60,356 bases of DNA from a virus. Shown here one piece after another: positions 13,072 to 22,050 of this stretch (positions are counted from its first letter, which is position 1; each line of letters opens with the position of its first letter). A program made the translations under genes and the position numbers. The notes below the pieces were generated by a model, which was not told the origin of the DNA, did no database searches, and was given only the letters and a program-made list of their open reading frames with translations. The stretch spans positions 1-60,356 of IMG/VR virus record IMGVR_UViG_3300027593_000003; one strand, 5' to 3'.

Positions 13072-13770
13072 ATGAAGGTAATAAAGTTTATACCTTGGGT
13101 AGAACACTATCCATTGGTTAAACCTGTCAGGTCACAAATTCCACAATGGTGGAAAAAAGGTGAGACTGAAGTTATTATTAATGGAGAAAAACAGGGTAAC
13201 GGAATGAAATCTTGTATACCCTTTATGGAAATAATGTCAGGCGGATATGAAATATTAACTCCATTTGACATCCATGTCATTAAAGACGAAGATGGCAATA
13301 CTCAAGTCAGATGGCAAGGGCCAGAGGGCTGGGATGATTTTGTTGGCGAAAGAGCAAAAGAGCTGGGTGCGACGATACCTAGACCTGCGGGGCATTTACC
13401 AATGGGTTTTATTTGGTCCTGCAAGTGGTCTTGGAAAACACCAAAAGGATATAGCACATTTGTAACTCATCCATTTAATCGATACGAATTGCCATTTACC
13501 ACTTTAAACGGAATTATAGATAGCGATGGTTTTCACGGAAACGGAAATATACCATTTTTTATTAAAGAAGATTTTTCAGGGACTATTCCAGAAGGAACTC
13601 CTTTTGTACAGATATTCCCATTCAAAAGAGACAAGTGGAAAATGTGGACAGACAACTCTTTTAATGCTAGAATATTAGAAGATCAAAATAAAAATTTACG
13701 AACTGCTGATGAAAATGGACTATACCCTTGGTCTTATAAAAAAAGGTTTTGGAAAAAGAAAGAGTTTTAA
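13072..13770 (+). CDS. Unknown paralogue, IPQWW/SCIPFM type
   Basis: The 232-residue protein belongs to a family with related copies at 14027, 25830 and, more distantly, 25120. Shared features are an N-terminal IPxWWK or IPDWFK motif (here SQIPQWWKKG), KSCIPFMEIMSGGYEILTPF, a central tryptophan-rich segment, TPFVQIFPFKRDKWKMW near the end, and a basic aromatic tail (KKRFWKKKEF). No catalytic residues stand out. The copies sit beside fibre and oxygenase genes. They may be virion proteins or modifying enzymes of an uncharacterised family; I do not assign a function. Confidence 0.65.
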   Translation: MKVIKFIPWVEHYPLVKPVRSQIPQWWKKGETEVIINGEKQGNGMKSCIPFMEIMSGGYEILTPFDIHVIKDEDGNTQVRWQGPEGWDDFVGERAKELGATIPRPAGHLPMGFIWSCKWSWKTPKGYSTFVTHPFNRYELPFTTLNGIIDSDGFHGNGNIPFFIKEDFSGTIPEGTPFVQIFPFKRDKWKMWTDNSFNARILEDQNKNLRTADENGLYPWSYKKRFWKKKEF

Positions 13771-14067
13771 ATGTTTAAAAGAAAAACAATTTATAAAAGA
13801 AGCCCAAAAGCAAATGACTTTAACGCACCCAAAGAATTCCACGAGGGCAATAAAATATTTACCCTAGCCCTAGTTATTGATAATGAAGTTGTTGACATAA
13901 TGAGAACAGAAGAGCGGCTAATGTCTATCTTAACAAGCGAGCCCAAAATCATAGATTTGACAACAAAAGATTATAAAGTCCACGTAGGCTGGACTTACCT
14001 AGAAGAAGAAGGGGAGTTTATATCTAATGAAGTTAAAGAAGAAGATAGTTCAGGCGCAGACGTCTGA
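13771..14067 (+). CDS. 98-residue protein of unknown function
   Basis: The gene starts immediately after the previous stop and overlaps the next gene by 41 bases. A basic start (MFKRKTIYKRS) is followed by a small alpha/beta domain with FTLALVIDNEVVDIMRTEER, VHVGWTYLEEEGEF and a very acidic tail. It resembles the 70-residue product at 12859 in the VDxxVxxIM part. No function is assigned. Confidence 0.6.
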   Translation: MFKRKTIYKRSPKANDFNAPKEFHEGNKIFTLALVIDNEVVDIMRTEERLMSILTSEPKIIDLTTKDYKVHVGWTYLEEEGEFISNEVKEEDSSGADV

Positions 14068-14695
14068 TAGAACAGTAGATTTTACACCTCCCGTCCCAGC
14101 AAAAACAGAAATACCAGATTGGTTTAAATCAATCCCATCCTTGGTAGAAGGAGAAATGTCTATCAAGCGTTGTGTTCCAGTTTTAGATGCATTTACGGCG
14201 GGATATATAATTGTTTCTAATGTTGATTTTATGTTTGATGAAGAATCAGGAAGATTTTTAGATAATGCTTCTTACAGTAGCCCAATAAGCCACCACTTGG
14301 ACTTTCAAACTGAAGACATGCAGATAGACAAAAATTTAAACCCTCATCCATTTAAATGGAATAATCAATGGCATCTTAAACTTCCAAAAGGATACAGCCT
14401 ATTAATTACACACCCACTAAATAGAACAGAGCTTCCCTTTCACAGCCTAACTGGAATTGTTGATGCAGATGTTCATCCAGTAGTAATTAACTTCCCGTTT
14501 TTTATGAAAAAAGGTTTTAGCGGATTAATCCCAGCTGGTACACCCCTAGTTCAAATTATTCCAATCAAGAGGGAGCCCTGGAAATTAAAAGTAAATGATC
14601 AAGATACCTATTTTTATAAGGATTTTTGGAAATGGAACTCTCAGCCAGAAGCAACATATAAAAGAAAGTTTTGGCAAAGAAAGGATTACAGCTAA
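14027..14695 (+). CDS. Unknown paralogue, IPDWF/RCVPVL type
   Basis: This 222-residue protein is the second member of the family seen at 13072. It has EIPDWFKSIP, KRCVPVLDAFTAGYIIV, a central KWNNQWHLKLPKGYSLLITH segment that aligns with the equivalent part of its neighbour, TPLVQIIPIKREPWKLK and a YKRKFWQRKDYS tail. The long 41-base overlap with the upstream gene suggests coupling, and its stop overlaps the next start as TAATG. Function is unknown. Confidence 0.65.
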   Translation: MKLKKKIVQAQTSDRTVDFTPPVPAKTEIPDWFKSIPSLVEGEMSIKRCVPVLDAFTAGYIIVSNVDFMFDEESGRFLDNASYSSPISHHLDFQTEDMQIDKNLNPHPFKWNNQWHLKLPKGYSLLITHPLNRTELPFHSLTGIVDADVHPVVINFPFFMKKGFSGLIPAGTPLVQIIPIKREPWKLKVNDQDTYFYKDFWKWNSQPEATYKRKFWQRKDYS

Positions 14696-14931
14696 TGCCT
14701 GATAGTCCAAAAAAAGCAAGACCCTGGGATTTGTTTACTTCAAAGACTAGAGTTCCAATTGAGATTGCCCTTGAAAGATATGAGATTTGCAAAGGTTGTC
14801 CCGAACTTATTCAGACAACTAAGACATGTAAAAAATGCGGATGCTTTATGGCAGCCAAAACAAAACTTCCACATGCTTCCTGCCCACTTGGCAAATGGGA
14901 TGCAATTGAAGTGGCTCCTAAAGAAGAATAA
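14695..14931 (+). CDS. Four-cysteine-cluster zinc-ribbon protein
   Basis: The ATG at 14695 overlaps the upstream stop; a slightly longer frame from 14671 would lie inside the previous gene. The 78-residue product has RYEICKGCPELI, TCKKCGCFM and HASCPLGKW, giving two CxxC pairs and further cysteines, enough for one or two zinc sites. The pattern resembles the small DUF6171-like zinc-ribbon proteins frequent in large phages. The role is unknown; protein or nucleic-acid binding is possible. Confidence 0.7.
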   Translation: MPDSPKKARPWDLFTSKTRVPIEIALERYEICKGCPELIQTTKTCKKCGCFMAAKTKLPHASCPLGKWDAIEVAPKEE

Positions 14932-14969
14932 CACCTTTGCTTAAACGGTGAATTTAATAAATCTTGGTG

Positions 14970-14986
14970 TATAATTAGGGAAGGAG
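14970..14986 (+). promoter_or_regulatory. Promoter and ribosome binding site for second fibre module
   Basis: TATAAT (14970-14975) preceded by GGTG, then GGAAGGAG (about 14979-14986), lies ten bases before the ATG at 14997. No clear -35 box is visible, so this may be an internal promoter that tops up expression of the second fibre module. Confidence 0.45.
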
Positions 14987-14996
14987 CGTACAGTAT

Positions 14997-15470
14997 ATGG
15001 CAATAACCTTTCCAGCTAGTCTGGATAATTTCACCAATCCTCAGTCTGTGAGTTCGGTTGCTAACCCTTCACATTCTCAACAGCATTCTGATGCTAATGA
15101 TGCCATAGAAGCTCTTCAAGCTAAAATAGGTGTTAACAATTCAACCGTACCTACAACTATAGATTATAGAGTTAAAACTCTTGAGCTAGGTATTGCAAAA
15201 AGAATTCAAACGCTATCTGCCGCCCCATCTTCTCCAGAAACTGGCGCAGTCTATTTTGATATTTTTGAAAACACGATTAAGGTTTATAATGGAGTAGTAT
15301 GGTACGACGTGGCTGGCCCAAAGTCTATTCTTGAGCACGATCACGAAATCAATGGATTGGTTAATTCTGTAGACTATGGAAACTATGTTAGCGAAGACAA
15401 GATTTTTGCAAACGCTGGCTCAACTTCCTCAGCTTATATAGATAACTATATCGACGGGGGTGGTGCATAA
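14997..15470 (+). CDS. 157-residue fibre-module protein
   Basis: The start (MAITFPASLDNFTNP, then HSQQHSDANDAIEALQAKIG) is an N-terminal signature seen in many phage fibre genes. The middle has SPETGAVYFDIFENTIKVYNG and the end YIDGGGA. It is the longer paralogue of the product at 9368 and, like it, precedes a long Mtd-N-like fibre with a one-base overlap. It may act as the attachment or adaptor part of that fibre. Confidence 0.65.
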   Translation: MAITFPASLDNFTNPQSVSSVANPSHSQQHSDANDAIEALQAKIGVNNSTVPTTIDYRVKTLELGIAKRIQTLSAAPSSPETGAVYFDIFENTIKVYNGVVWYDVAGPKSILEHDHEINGLVNSVDYGNYVSEDKIFANAGSTSSAYIDNYIDGGGA

Positions 15471-18400
15471 TGGCAATTAGAATTCAATTACGCAGAGATA
15501 CAGCAGCAAATTGGACTTCAGTAAATCCTGTTTTAAAAGCAGGAGAATTTGGTATTGAAACAGATACACTTAAGGTAAAAGTAGGTAACGGTACAAGTAC
15601 ATGGACTCAAATATCCAGCTACCTTAATATTACACCTGCACAGCTAGCAACCACAGTTACATCAGTAAATGCCTATACAGACACAGCCGTAGCATCGCTA
15701 GGTAACACAGCAGCAAACACATATGTTCCACTTTCAGATGTAGGAAATATAGACGGAGTTGCCTCCCTTGACGGAACTGGAAAAATCCCAGACACAGAGA
15801 TCCCAGCAGGAATAACTAGAGATACAGAGCTATCTGCAGCAATTAGCACAGAAGTTACAAACAGAAATTTAGCAATAACAAATGCAATAAGTAATCTTAT
15901 TGATGGTGCCCCAGCAGCTTTAGATACGCTTAATGAACTTGCCGCAGCAATAAATGACGATGCATCTTATGCAGCAACTATAACAACGGCACTTGGTTTA
16001 AAAGCACCTCTAGCTTCACCATCTCTAACTGGAACCCCTCTTGCACCAACAGCAGCAGTAGATACCAATACAACACAGATTGCAACTACAGCATTTGCTA
16101 AAAAAGAAGCAGATGACGCAGAAGCAGCAGCAGCCACAGATGCAACTACTAAGGTCGCAGCAGAAGCAGCCCTTCGAGTATCAGGCGACGCAGCCTCAGT
16201 TGCAACCGCAGCAACAGATGCAACTACTAAGGTTGCAGCAGAAGCAGCCCTTCGAGTATCAGGCGACGCAGCCTCAGTTTCAACCGCAGCCACAGATGCA
16301 ACTACTAAGGTCGCAGCAGAAGCAGCCCTTCGAGTATCAGGCGACGCAGCCTCAGTTGCAACCGCAGCAACAGACGCTACTACTAAAGCTAACGCAGCCC
16401 AAGCAGCAGCAATCGCAGCAGCAGCAACAGACGCTACTACTAAAGCAGATGCCGCTCAAGCAGCAGCAATCGCTGCAGCAGCAACAGCAGCAGGCTCAGC
16501 GCTTACTTCAGCCATCGCAACAGAAGTTACAAATCGAAATACTGCAATTACAAACGCAGTAGACGGACTTGTTGATGGAGCACCAGCACTTCTTAATACG
16601 CTTAATGAACTAGCTGCAGCAATTAATGATGATGCTAATTACACAACAACTATTACAACTGCTTTAGGAACAAAAGCTCCTTTAGATTCACCAGCGCTTA
16701 CTGGTACACCTACAGCACCCACAGCAGGCGCAAATACTAGTACAACACAGATTGCAACTACAGCATTTGCTAAAGCAGAAGCAGACGCAGCAGAGGCAGC
16801 AGCAATCGCAGCAGCAGCAACAGACGCTACTACTAAAGCTAACGCAGCCCAAGCAGCAGCAGCCACAGACGCTACTACTAAAGCTAACGCAGCCCAAGCA
16901 GCAGCAGCCACAGACGCTACTACTAAAGCTAACGCAGCCCAAGCAGCAGCAGCCACAGATGCTACTACTAAAGCTAACGCAGCCCAAGCAGCAGCAGCAA
17001 CAGACGCTACTACTAAAGCTAACGCAGCCCAAGCAGCAGCAGCAACAGACGCTACTACTAAAGCAGATGCCGCTCAAGCAGCAGCAATCGCTGCAGCAGC
17101 AACAGCAGCAGGCTCAGCGCTTACTTCAGCCATCGCAACAGAAGTTACAAATCGAAACACTGCAATTTCAGGAGCAGTAAGCACATTAGTAGATGGTGCA
17201 CCAGATCTTCTTAATACATTAAATGAAATAGCGGCAGCAATTAACGATGATCAAAACTATACAACAACTATTACCACAGCTCTGGGAACAAAGGCACCAC
17301 TAGCCTCCCCAGCGTTTACTGGAACAGTTACTGGTATTGATAAAACAATGGTTGGCCTTGCTAACGTTGATAATACAACAGATGCCCTTAAACCAATATC
17401 AACAGCTACACAGACTGCTCTTAATCTTAAAGCGCCACTAGCGTCACCAACGTTTACAGGAACAGTGGTTCTTCCAGATAATACAATTACTAACGCAATG
17501 CTGGCTGGATCAATTGCAAATGCTAAACTTGCAAACTCTTCCATTACAATTAATGGAAACGCAGTATCTTTAGGTGGAACTGTTACTTTAGCTACTGGAC
17601 AAGCGGCAACTGAAAGCACACTTGGAACAGTATATGGAAAAGTAACACTAGCTGGAGTTGATAATACATCTCTAGGAAGTCTAACCTTTCAAAATACAGA
17701 GACTGGTATTTTAAACACCGCTATTGGTAATGAATCCTTAAGAACTCTATCTAGTGGAGAAAGAAATACAGTAGTAGGTTATCAGGCGGGTACACTTATA
17801 GAGACTGGATCAGATAACACCCTACTAGGAACAGGTGCAGGAAATACTTTGCTTAGCGGAGTCAATAATATTATTATTGGTTCTAACGCCCAAGCAGCTA
17901 CAAACAGCACAAGCAATGAAATCATTATCGGAAATGGTTCAATTACAACATTTAAGATTCCAGGAATTGGCCTTGTAGCATCAGCAACAGACTATATTAT
18001 TACTGCAACAGCTGCACAAAATTTAACCAACAAAACAATAACATCACCAACAATTATTAGTCCGATATTTCAAGGTCCAATATCGGTCTTTTCTCCAACA
18101 GATGATAGCCACGCAATAAACAGAGGCTATTTAGTTGCAGAGTTAGCAGATGCCGTCGGAAGCGATATAATTCCTTTAGACAGCCTATCTCAATTATTTG
18201 ACGGATATACTTCAAGATTCCGTTTAAAGTTTAATGGAGCAACCTTTGATCCAACAAATCCATATAAGCTTTTGATAACAATTAATGGTATAATTCAAAT
18301 ATTGGGAAACCAAGATCAACACTGGCTCAGCGCACTACCTTCTGAGGGATACTTTGTAGATAATGATGGATATATACAGTTCGGGGAACCAATCCCAGCT

Positions 18401-18502
18401 GGGTCATCATTTGAAGCAAGATATATATCAGGACCAAATACGCAAACAGTTAAAAAATCTAGATATCCGTTCAGAGCAACAGATATATTATTAGGAGATT
18501 AA
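15470..18502 (+). CDS. 1010-residue alanine-repeat fibre protein
   Basis: The N-terminus (IRIQLRRDTAANW, then KVGNGTSTW) is Mtd-N-like. The shaft, residues about 200-570, is extremely rich in Ala, Thr and Asp, with three 26-residue repeats (KVAAEAALRVSGDAASV), five 15-residue repeats (DATTKANAAQ) and larger duplicated blocks. A segment near TETGILNTAIGNESL resembles the left-handed beta-roll repeats of trimeric adhesin heads. The C-terminal 150 residues are globular. It is probably the longest fibre of the particle. Overlap and shared repeats show that it is a paralogue of the gene at 9670. Confidence 0.75.
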   Translation: MAIRIQLRRDTAANWTSVNPVLKAGEFGIETDTLKVKVGNGTSTWTQISSYLNITPAQLATTVTSVNAYTDTAVASLGNTAANTYVPLSDVGNIDGVASLDGTGKIPDTEIPAGITRDTELSAAISTEVTNRNLAITNAISNLIDGAPAALDTLNELAAAINDDASYAATITTALGLKAPLASPSLTGTPLAPTAAVDTNTTQIATTAFAKKEADDAEAAAATDATTKVAAEAALRVSGDAASVATAATDATTKVAAEAALRVSGDAASVSTAATDATTKVAAEAALRVSGDAASVATAATDATTKANAAQAAAIAAAATDATTKADAAQAAAIAAAATAAGSALTSAIATEVTNRNTAITNAVDGLVDGAPALLNTLNELAAAINDDANYTTTITTALGTKAPLDSPALTGTPTAPTAGANTSTTQIATTAFAKAEADAAEAAAIAAAATDATTKANAAQAAAATDATTKANAAQAAAATDATTKANAAQAAAATDATTKANAAQAAAATDATTKANAAQAAAATDATTKADAAQAAAIAAAATAAGSALTSAIATEVTNRNTAISGAVSTLVDGAPDLLNTLNEIAAAINDDQNYTTTITTALGTKAPLASPAFTGTVTGIDKTMVGLANVDNTTDALKPISTATQTALNLKAPLASPTFTGTVVLPDNTITNAMLAGSIANAKLANSSITINGNAVSLGGTVTLATGQAATESTLGTVYGKVTLAGVDNTSLGSLTFQNTETGILNTAIGNESLRTLSSGERNTVVGYQAGTLIETGSDNTLLGTGAGNTLLSGVNNIIIGSNAQAATNSTSNEIIIGNGSITTFKIPGIGLVASATDYIITATAAQNLTNKTITSPTIISPIFQGPISVFSPTDDSHAINRGYLVAELADAVGSDIIPLDSLSQLFDGYTSRFRLKFNGATFDPTNPYKLLITINGIIQILGNQDQHWLSALPSEGYFVDNDGYIQFGEPIPAGSSFEARYISGPNTQTVKKSRYPFRATDILLGD
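16139..16372 (+). repeat. Three 78-bp repeats shared with the 9670 fibre gene
   Basis: Units begin at 16139, 16217 and 16295 and encode the same 26-residue motif as 10108-10341. Long stretches are identical in DNA between the two loci, which suggests recent duplication or gene conversion. Confidence 0.85.
16415..17157 (+). repeat. 125-bp direct duplication inside fibre gene
   Basis: Bases 16415-16539 recur without mismatch at 17033-17157 (offset 618). The copy encodes the KADAAQAAAIAAAATAAGSA region and the start of the following helix. Recombination between the copies would delete or add about 618 bases in frame, changing shaft length by 206 residues. Confidence 0.8.
16823..17047 (+). repeat. 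Five 45-bp tandem repeats in fibre gene
   Basis: Five units start at 16823, 16868, 16913, 16958 and 17003, each encoding a 15-residue block with DATTKANAAQ. Units differ by only a few bases. The array is expected to vary in copy number between related viruses and to be fragile in assembly. Confidence 0.85.
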
Positions 18503-18506
18503 GAAA

Positions 18507-21500
18507 ATGGCAAGAAAAATATTATTGGAAACATCTTACACGTTTACCCCATCAACAAGAACTATTTCGATCCCAAAGACAATTTTGAAAGAAAGATTGC
18601 TTTTGATCACAAACGTAACAACAAATCAGGTTATCTATAACTTCTCAGATCCAAGCTTGGGCACAACATCATACTCAGCTAGCACAGACGCATTCATGGT
18701 AGAAAATACCACAATGGTTCTGGCATACAACACTGCATCAATGACATCAACTGATAAGCTTATGTTTACAATTGATACATTTGATGAAAGTTTTACTCCA
18801 GCAGAGTCACAGCTAGACCCAGCCAACAAATTTAGAGTTTCTCAACCTAGAGCTCTTATTGATACTGACTTTGAATACGGTACACAGACTTCTAAATGGG
18901 AAAACTTGGGATTAGTAAATAACAGACCATTTTCTTATGCACGACCAACACCTATTGCTAATATTTCTTCTATCGGTCTCCCAACAGGCTCAAGAACAGT
19001 TACAGTAACACTTTCATCTGGAACAGCCCCAGCAAATGGAACTCCAATTTCAATTCAGGATACATTCCTAGCAATTGCAGATGGTAACTTTATTATTGAA
19101 AATGGTGGAGGAGGTTCAAGCTTTACATATACAGCATCTGCTATAAATAGAACAAGCATTACAGAAATTCTTGACCCAAATAAGACTCTTGTTGTTCAAG
19201 GAGTTCTTTACACTGGTGCTCAAATTGGCGGAAACGCATCATTGACTTATTCAGGAAGAAAGATTACAGTAGTAACATCAATTCCTCACGGACTTGCCCT
19301 AGGAAATGAAATTGTTGTTCTAGGTGCTACAGCAACAACTAATCCACCAAACGGTAACCAGGAAGTTGCCCAGGTACTCAATCCAACAACATTTGCATAC
19401 TATCACGACGCAATACCAACAGGAACAATAGCTGGTGGAATTGCAGTATATGTAAGACCACAGTCTACATTTGCACACAGACCACATGATGGTGGTGTTT
19501 TGTTTAGCGCAAACTCATCATCTAACTATGGTCAATGCATTAGACAAACTCGTCGTTATTTTAGATACCAGTCAGGTAAAGGAATCCAGATGTCATCTGG
19601 AACCGTCCTAAAGCCATATGCTGGAATTGAAAATATTACATCAAACGGAACAGTAGCCGTAACAGTTCAAACAAAAGAAAAGCATAATTTGCAGCCAGGA
19701 ACTGTAATTAAAATTGGCGGATGTAATGAATCAGCGTACAATGGAACATTTACAATTAACAATGTTCTTAGCGCTACATCATTTCAATATCAAGCACTAA
19801 CAGTTCCTTCAGCAAACGTAGCAACTGGAGCATTCTTTGCATCAGTTGAAGCATGGTACGGATGCCAAAATAGACTAGGTGTCTTTGATGACCAAAATGG
19901 TTTGTTCTGGGAATACGATGGAACTACACTATACGCAGTTCGCAGAAGCTCAACATTCCAGCTTTCTGGTAAAGTAACAGTATCTGCAAATTCTGCAACA
20001 GTTTTGCAGTCTAGCGTAGAGTTTCCAACATACTTCTCTAAGCAGGTTATTCCAGGAGATAGAATTGTAATTCGTGGACAATCATATAAGATTGTTGCAA
20101 TTGCATCAGATACATCTATGACAATCAGCCCAGCATACCGTGGAGCAAGTGCTTCAATGTGTATTGTTTCAAGAACAGACGATACAAAAATTCCTCAAAG
20201 CGCTTTCAATCTAGATAAGATTGACGGAACAGGACCTTCTCAGTACAACATAGACCTAGGCAAAATGCAGATGTTTTATGTTGACTATACATGGTATGGT
20301 GCAGGATTTGTAAGATGGGGTGTTAGAGGCCCAAAGGGTAACGTTGTTTATGTACACAAGATGCCAAATAACAACGTTAATACAGAGGCCTACATGCGCT
20401 CAGGTAACTTGCCAGGTAGATATGAAAGCACAACAAATCCACCTTACACAAAGGCAACTACAGAAATTTTAACAACAGATTCTGCTCTAACAGTTGCATC
20501 AACAGCTGGCTTCCCGCCTTCAGGAACTCTTGTAATAAGAGACGGAAGCACTTACGAGTATGTAAACTATACAGGAAAATCAGCTACAACATTTACAGGT
20601 CTTACAAGAGCACAAGCAGGTGTTCCAGGAGGACTTACCGTTACAATTGTAGTCGGATCAAGCACTGGAACAGTAGCAAGCAACGCTGGAATTCAAGTTG
20701 GCCAAAGAGTAATCTCCGACGCATTCCCAGAAGGAACATTCGTTTCTTCAATTGTTGGCAACGCTATTCAATTTAGCAAAGCAGCACTATCAGCTAACCC
20801 TACTGGAGTTATTATTGTTCCAATGGGTGCAACATCAGCTCAAGCATTTACATTCGCATCAACTTCACCAACAATGGTAGAGTTGGCATTCCCATCATTC
20901 TCAGCATCCATATCACACTGGGGAACCTCAGTAATTATGGACGGTAACTTTGATGAAGATAAGTCACTTGTCTTTACATATGGACAAAGAACTACAAGCG
21001 CAATTGCCGCAGGTGCTTCCAGAGCCCTTATGGCAATTCGTGTAGCTCCTTCAGCAGATAATGGTATTGCAGCAGCATTCGGACAAAGAGAGCTAGTAAA
21101 CCGTATGCAGCTTACATTAAAGGCTCTAGACGTTACAACATCTACATCAGGTGCAAACCTTCTTGTAACAGCTGTTCTAAACGGAGTTCCTTCAACAACA
21201 AATGCATGGACTAACGCAGTAGGAAACGTATCAGGAGTAGCTAACTCATCACTATCACAGATTGTTGATTATTCAACTACATCAACTACACTTAGTGGTG
21301 GAGAAATTACAGCAGGTTTCTTCGTAGGAACTGGATCAAACTCAATTGATCTATCTCCAGTTAGAGATCTAGGAAACTCTATTATCGGTGGAGGATCTGC
21401 AAACTCAAATGCAAACATTTTTCCAGACGGTCCAGATACACTTACGATTGTTGTTACCAACATTGGTTCAGCAGCAGCAAACGTGTACTCAAGACTATCC

Positions 21501-21521
21501 TGGACAGAGGCTCAGGCATAG
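18507..21521 (+). CDS. Large virion structural protein, 1004 residues
   Basis: The protein begins MARKILLETSYTFTPSTRTI and contains PRALIDTDFEYGTQTSKWENL with NNRPFSYARP (about residues 110-150), a signature of large structural proteins in many aquatic tailed phages. Several beta modules follow, including YSGRKITVVTSIPHGLALGN and TVQTKEKHNLQPGTVIKIGG, which resemble a small domain also present in the protein at 47786. No enzymatic motif is visible. Its place among fibre genes suggests an outer tail or fibre-base component. Confidence 0.7.
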   Translation: MARKILLETSYTFTPSTRTISIPKTILKERLLLITNVTTNQVIYNFSDPSLGTTSYSASTDAFMVENTTMVLAYNTASMTSTDKLMFTIDTFDESFTPAESQLDPANKFRVSQPRALIDTDFEYGTQTSKWENLGLVNNRPFSYARPTPIANISSIGLPTGSRTVTVTLSSGTAPANGTPISIQDTFLAIADGNFIIENGGGGSSFTYTASAINRTSITEILDPNKTLVVQGVLYTGAQIGGNASLTYSGRKITVVTSIPHGLALGNEIVVLGATATTNPPNGNQEVAQVLNPTTFAYYHDAIPTGTIAGGIAVYVRPQSTFAHRPHDGGVLFSANSSSNYGQCIRQTRRYFRYQSGKGIQMSSGTVLKPYAGIENITSNGTVAVTVQTKEKHNLQPGTVIKIGGCNESAYNGTFTINNVLSATSFQYQALTVPSANVATGAFFASVEAWYGCQNRLGVFDDQNGLFWEYDGTTLYAVRRSSTFQLSGKVTVSANSATVLQSSVEFPTYFSKQVIPGDRIVIRGQSYKIVAIASDTSMTISPAYRGASASMCIVSRTDDTKIPQSAFNLDKIDGTGPSQYNIDLGKMQMFYVDYTWYGAGFVRWGVRGPKGNVVYVHKMPNNNVNTEAYMRSGNLPGRYESTTNPPYTKATTEILTTDSALTVASTAGFPPSGTLVIRDGSTYEYVNYTGKSATTFTGLTRAQAGVPGGLTVTIVVGSSTGTVASNAGIQVGQRVISDAFPEGTFVSSIVGNAIQFSKAALSANPTGVIIVPMGATSAQAFTFASTSPTMVELAFPSFSASISHWGTSVIMDGNFDEDKSLVFTYGQRTTSAIAAGASRALMAIRVAPSADNGIAAAFGQRELVNRMQLTLKALDVTTSTSGANLLVTAVLNGVPSTTNAWTNAVGNVSGVANSSLSQIVDYSTTSTTLSGGEITAGFFVGTGSNSIDLSPVRDLGNSIIGGGSANSNANIFPDGPDTLTIVVTNIGSAAANVYSRLSWTEAQA

Positions 21522-21533
21522 GAATACAAAACA

Positions 21534-22034
21534 ATGTCTATTACTAAAGGAAAATTTCCTTACGAAACAGATTTGCAGGTTAAGTCATTATCAGTTTCTG
21601 ATAACTGCGGTCTTTCTGGAATAACAACATTTTCTGGAGTAGTAAAGTTAAGTGGAACACTTGACAGCACATTAGGTAACATTCAGTTTATAGATGGGGT
21701 ACAGTCAAAACAAGGTATCCCATCTATAACACCTATATCTACTAAATTCTTTAATTACACACTAAGTAATTTAAATGAAAGAGATACTATTATTGATATG
21801 AGAATGACTGTTGCAAATACAGTAACAATTCCAGCGGACACCATTCTCAATTTTCCTGTAGGAACCACTATCGATATTTTGCAAACAGGAGCAGGACAAA
21901 CTACAATTCAGGCAGGCGCAGGAGTTGTATTAAACTTTACTCCAGGACAAAAATTAAGATTCCAATGGTCAATTGCAACAATATTAAAACGAGATGCCAA
22001 CACTTGGCTTTTATTTGGAGATTTAACAGCGTAA
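21534..22034 (+). CDS. 166-residue fibre-end protein
   Basis: The product starts MSITKGKFPYETDLQVKSLS, and its last 100 residues (FNYTLSNLNERDTIIDMRMT to NTWLLFGDLTA) are a stand-alone version of the domain at the end of the long fibre at 9670, which ends NAWILTGDIDA. This domain probably caps or trimerises the fibre. The gene lies between the large structural protein and the FFxPP/Hint gene. It may be an exchangeable tip module. Confidence 0.65.
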   Translation: MSITKGKFPYETDLQVKSLSVSDNCGLSGITTFSGVVKLSGTLDSTLGNIQFIDGVQSKQGIPSITPISTKFFNYTLSNLNERDTIIDMRMTVANTVTIPADTILNFPVGTTIDILQTGAGQTTIQAGAGVVLNFTPGQKLRFQWSIATILKRDANTWLLFGDLTA

Positions 22035-22050
22035 GAAGGGTATTTAAAAA

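Noticed and set aside
16639-17077. Long minus-strand frames through the alanine-rich repeats, including a Cys/Ser-rich frame
   Set aside because: They are by-products of GC-biased repeated codons on the plus strand, have no ribosome binding sites, and lie wholly inside a clear fibre gene.
9670-18502. Diversity-generating retroelement, suggested by Mtd-N-like domains and repeats
   Set aside because: No reverse transcriptase, template repeat or adenine-biased variable repeat was seen in the window; the repeats are shaft sequence, not C-terminal variable regions.
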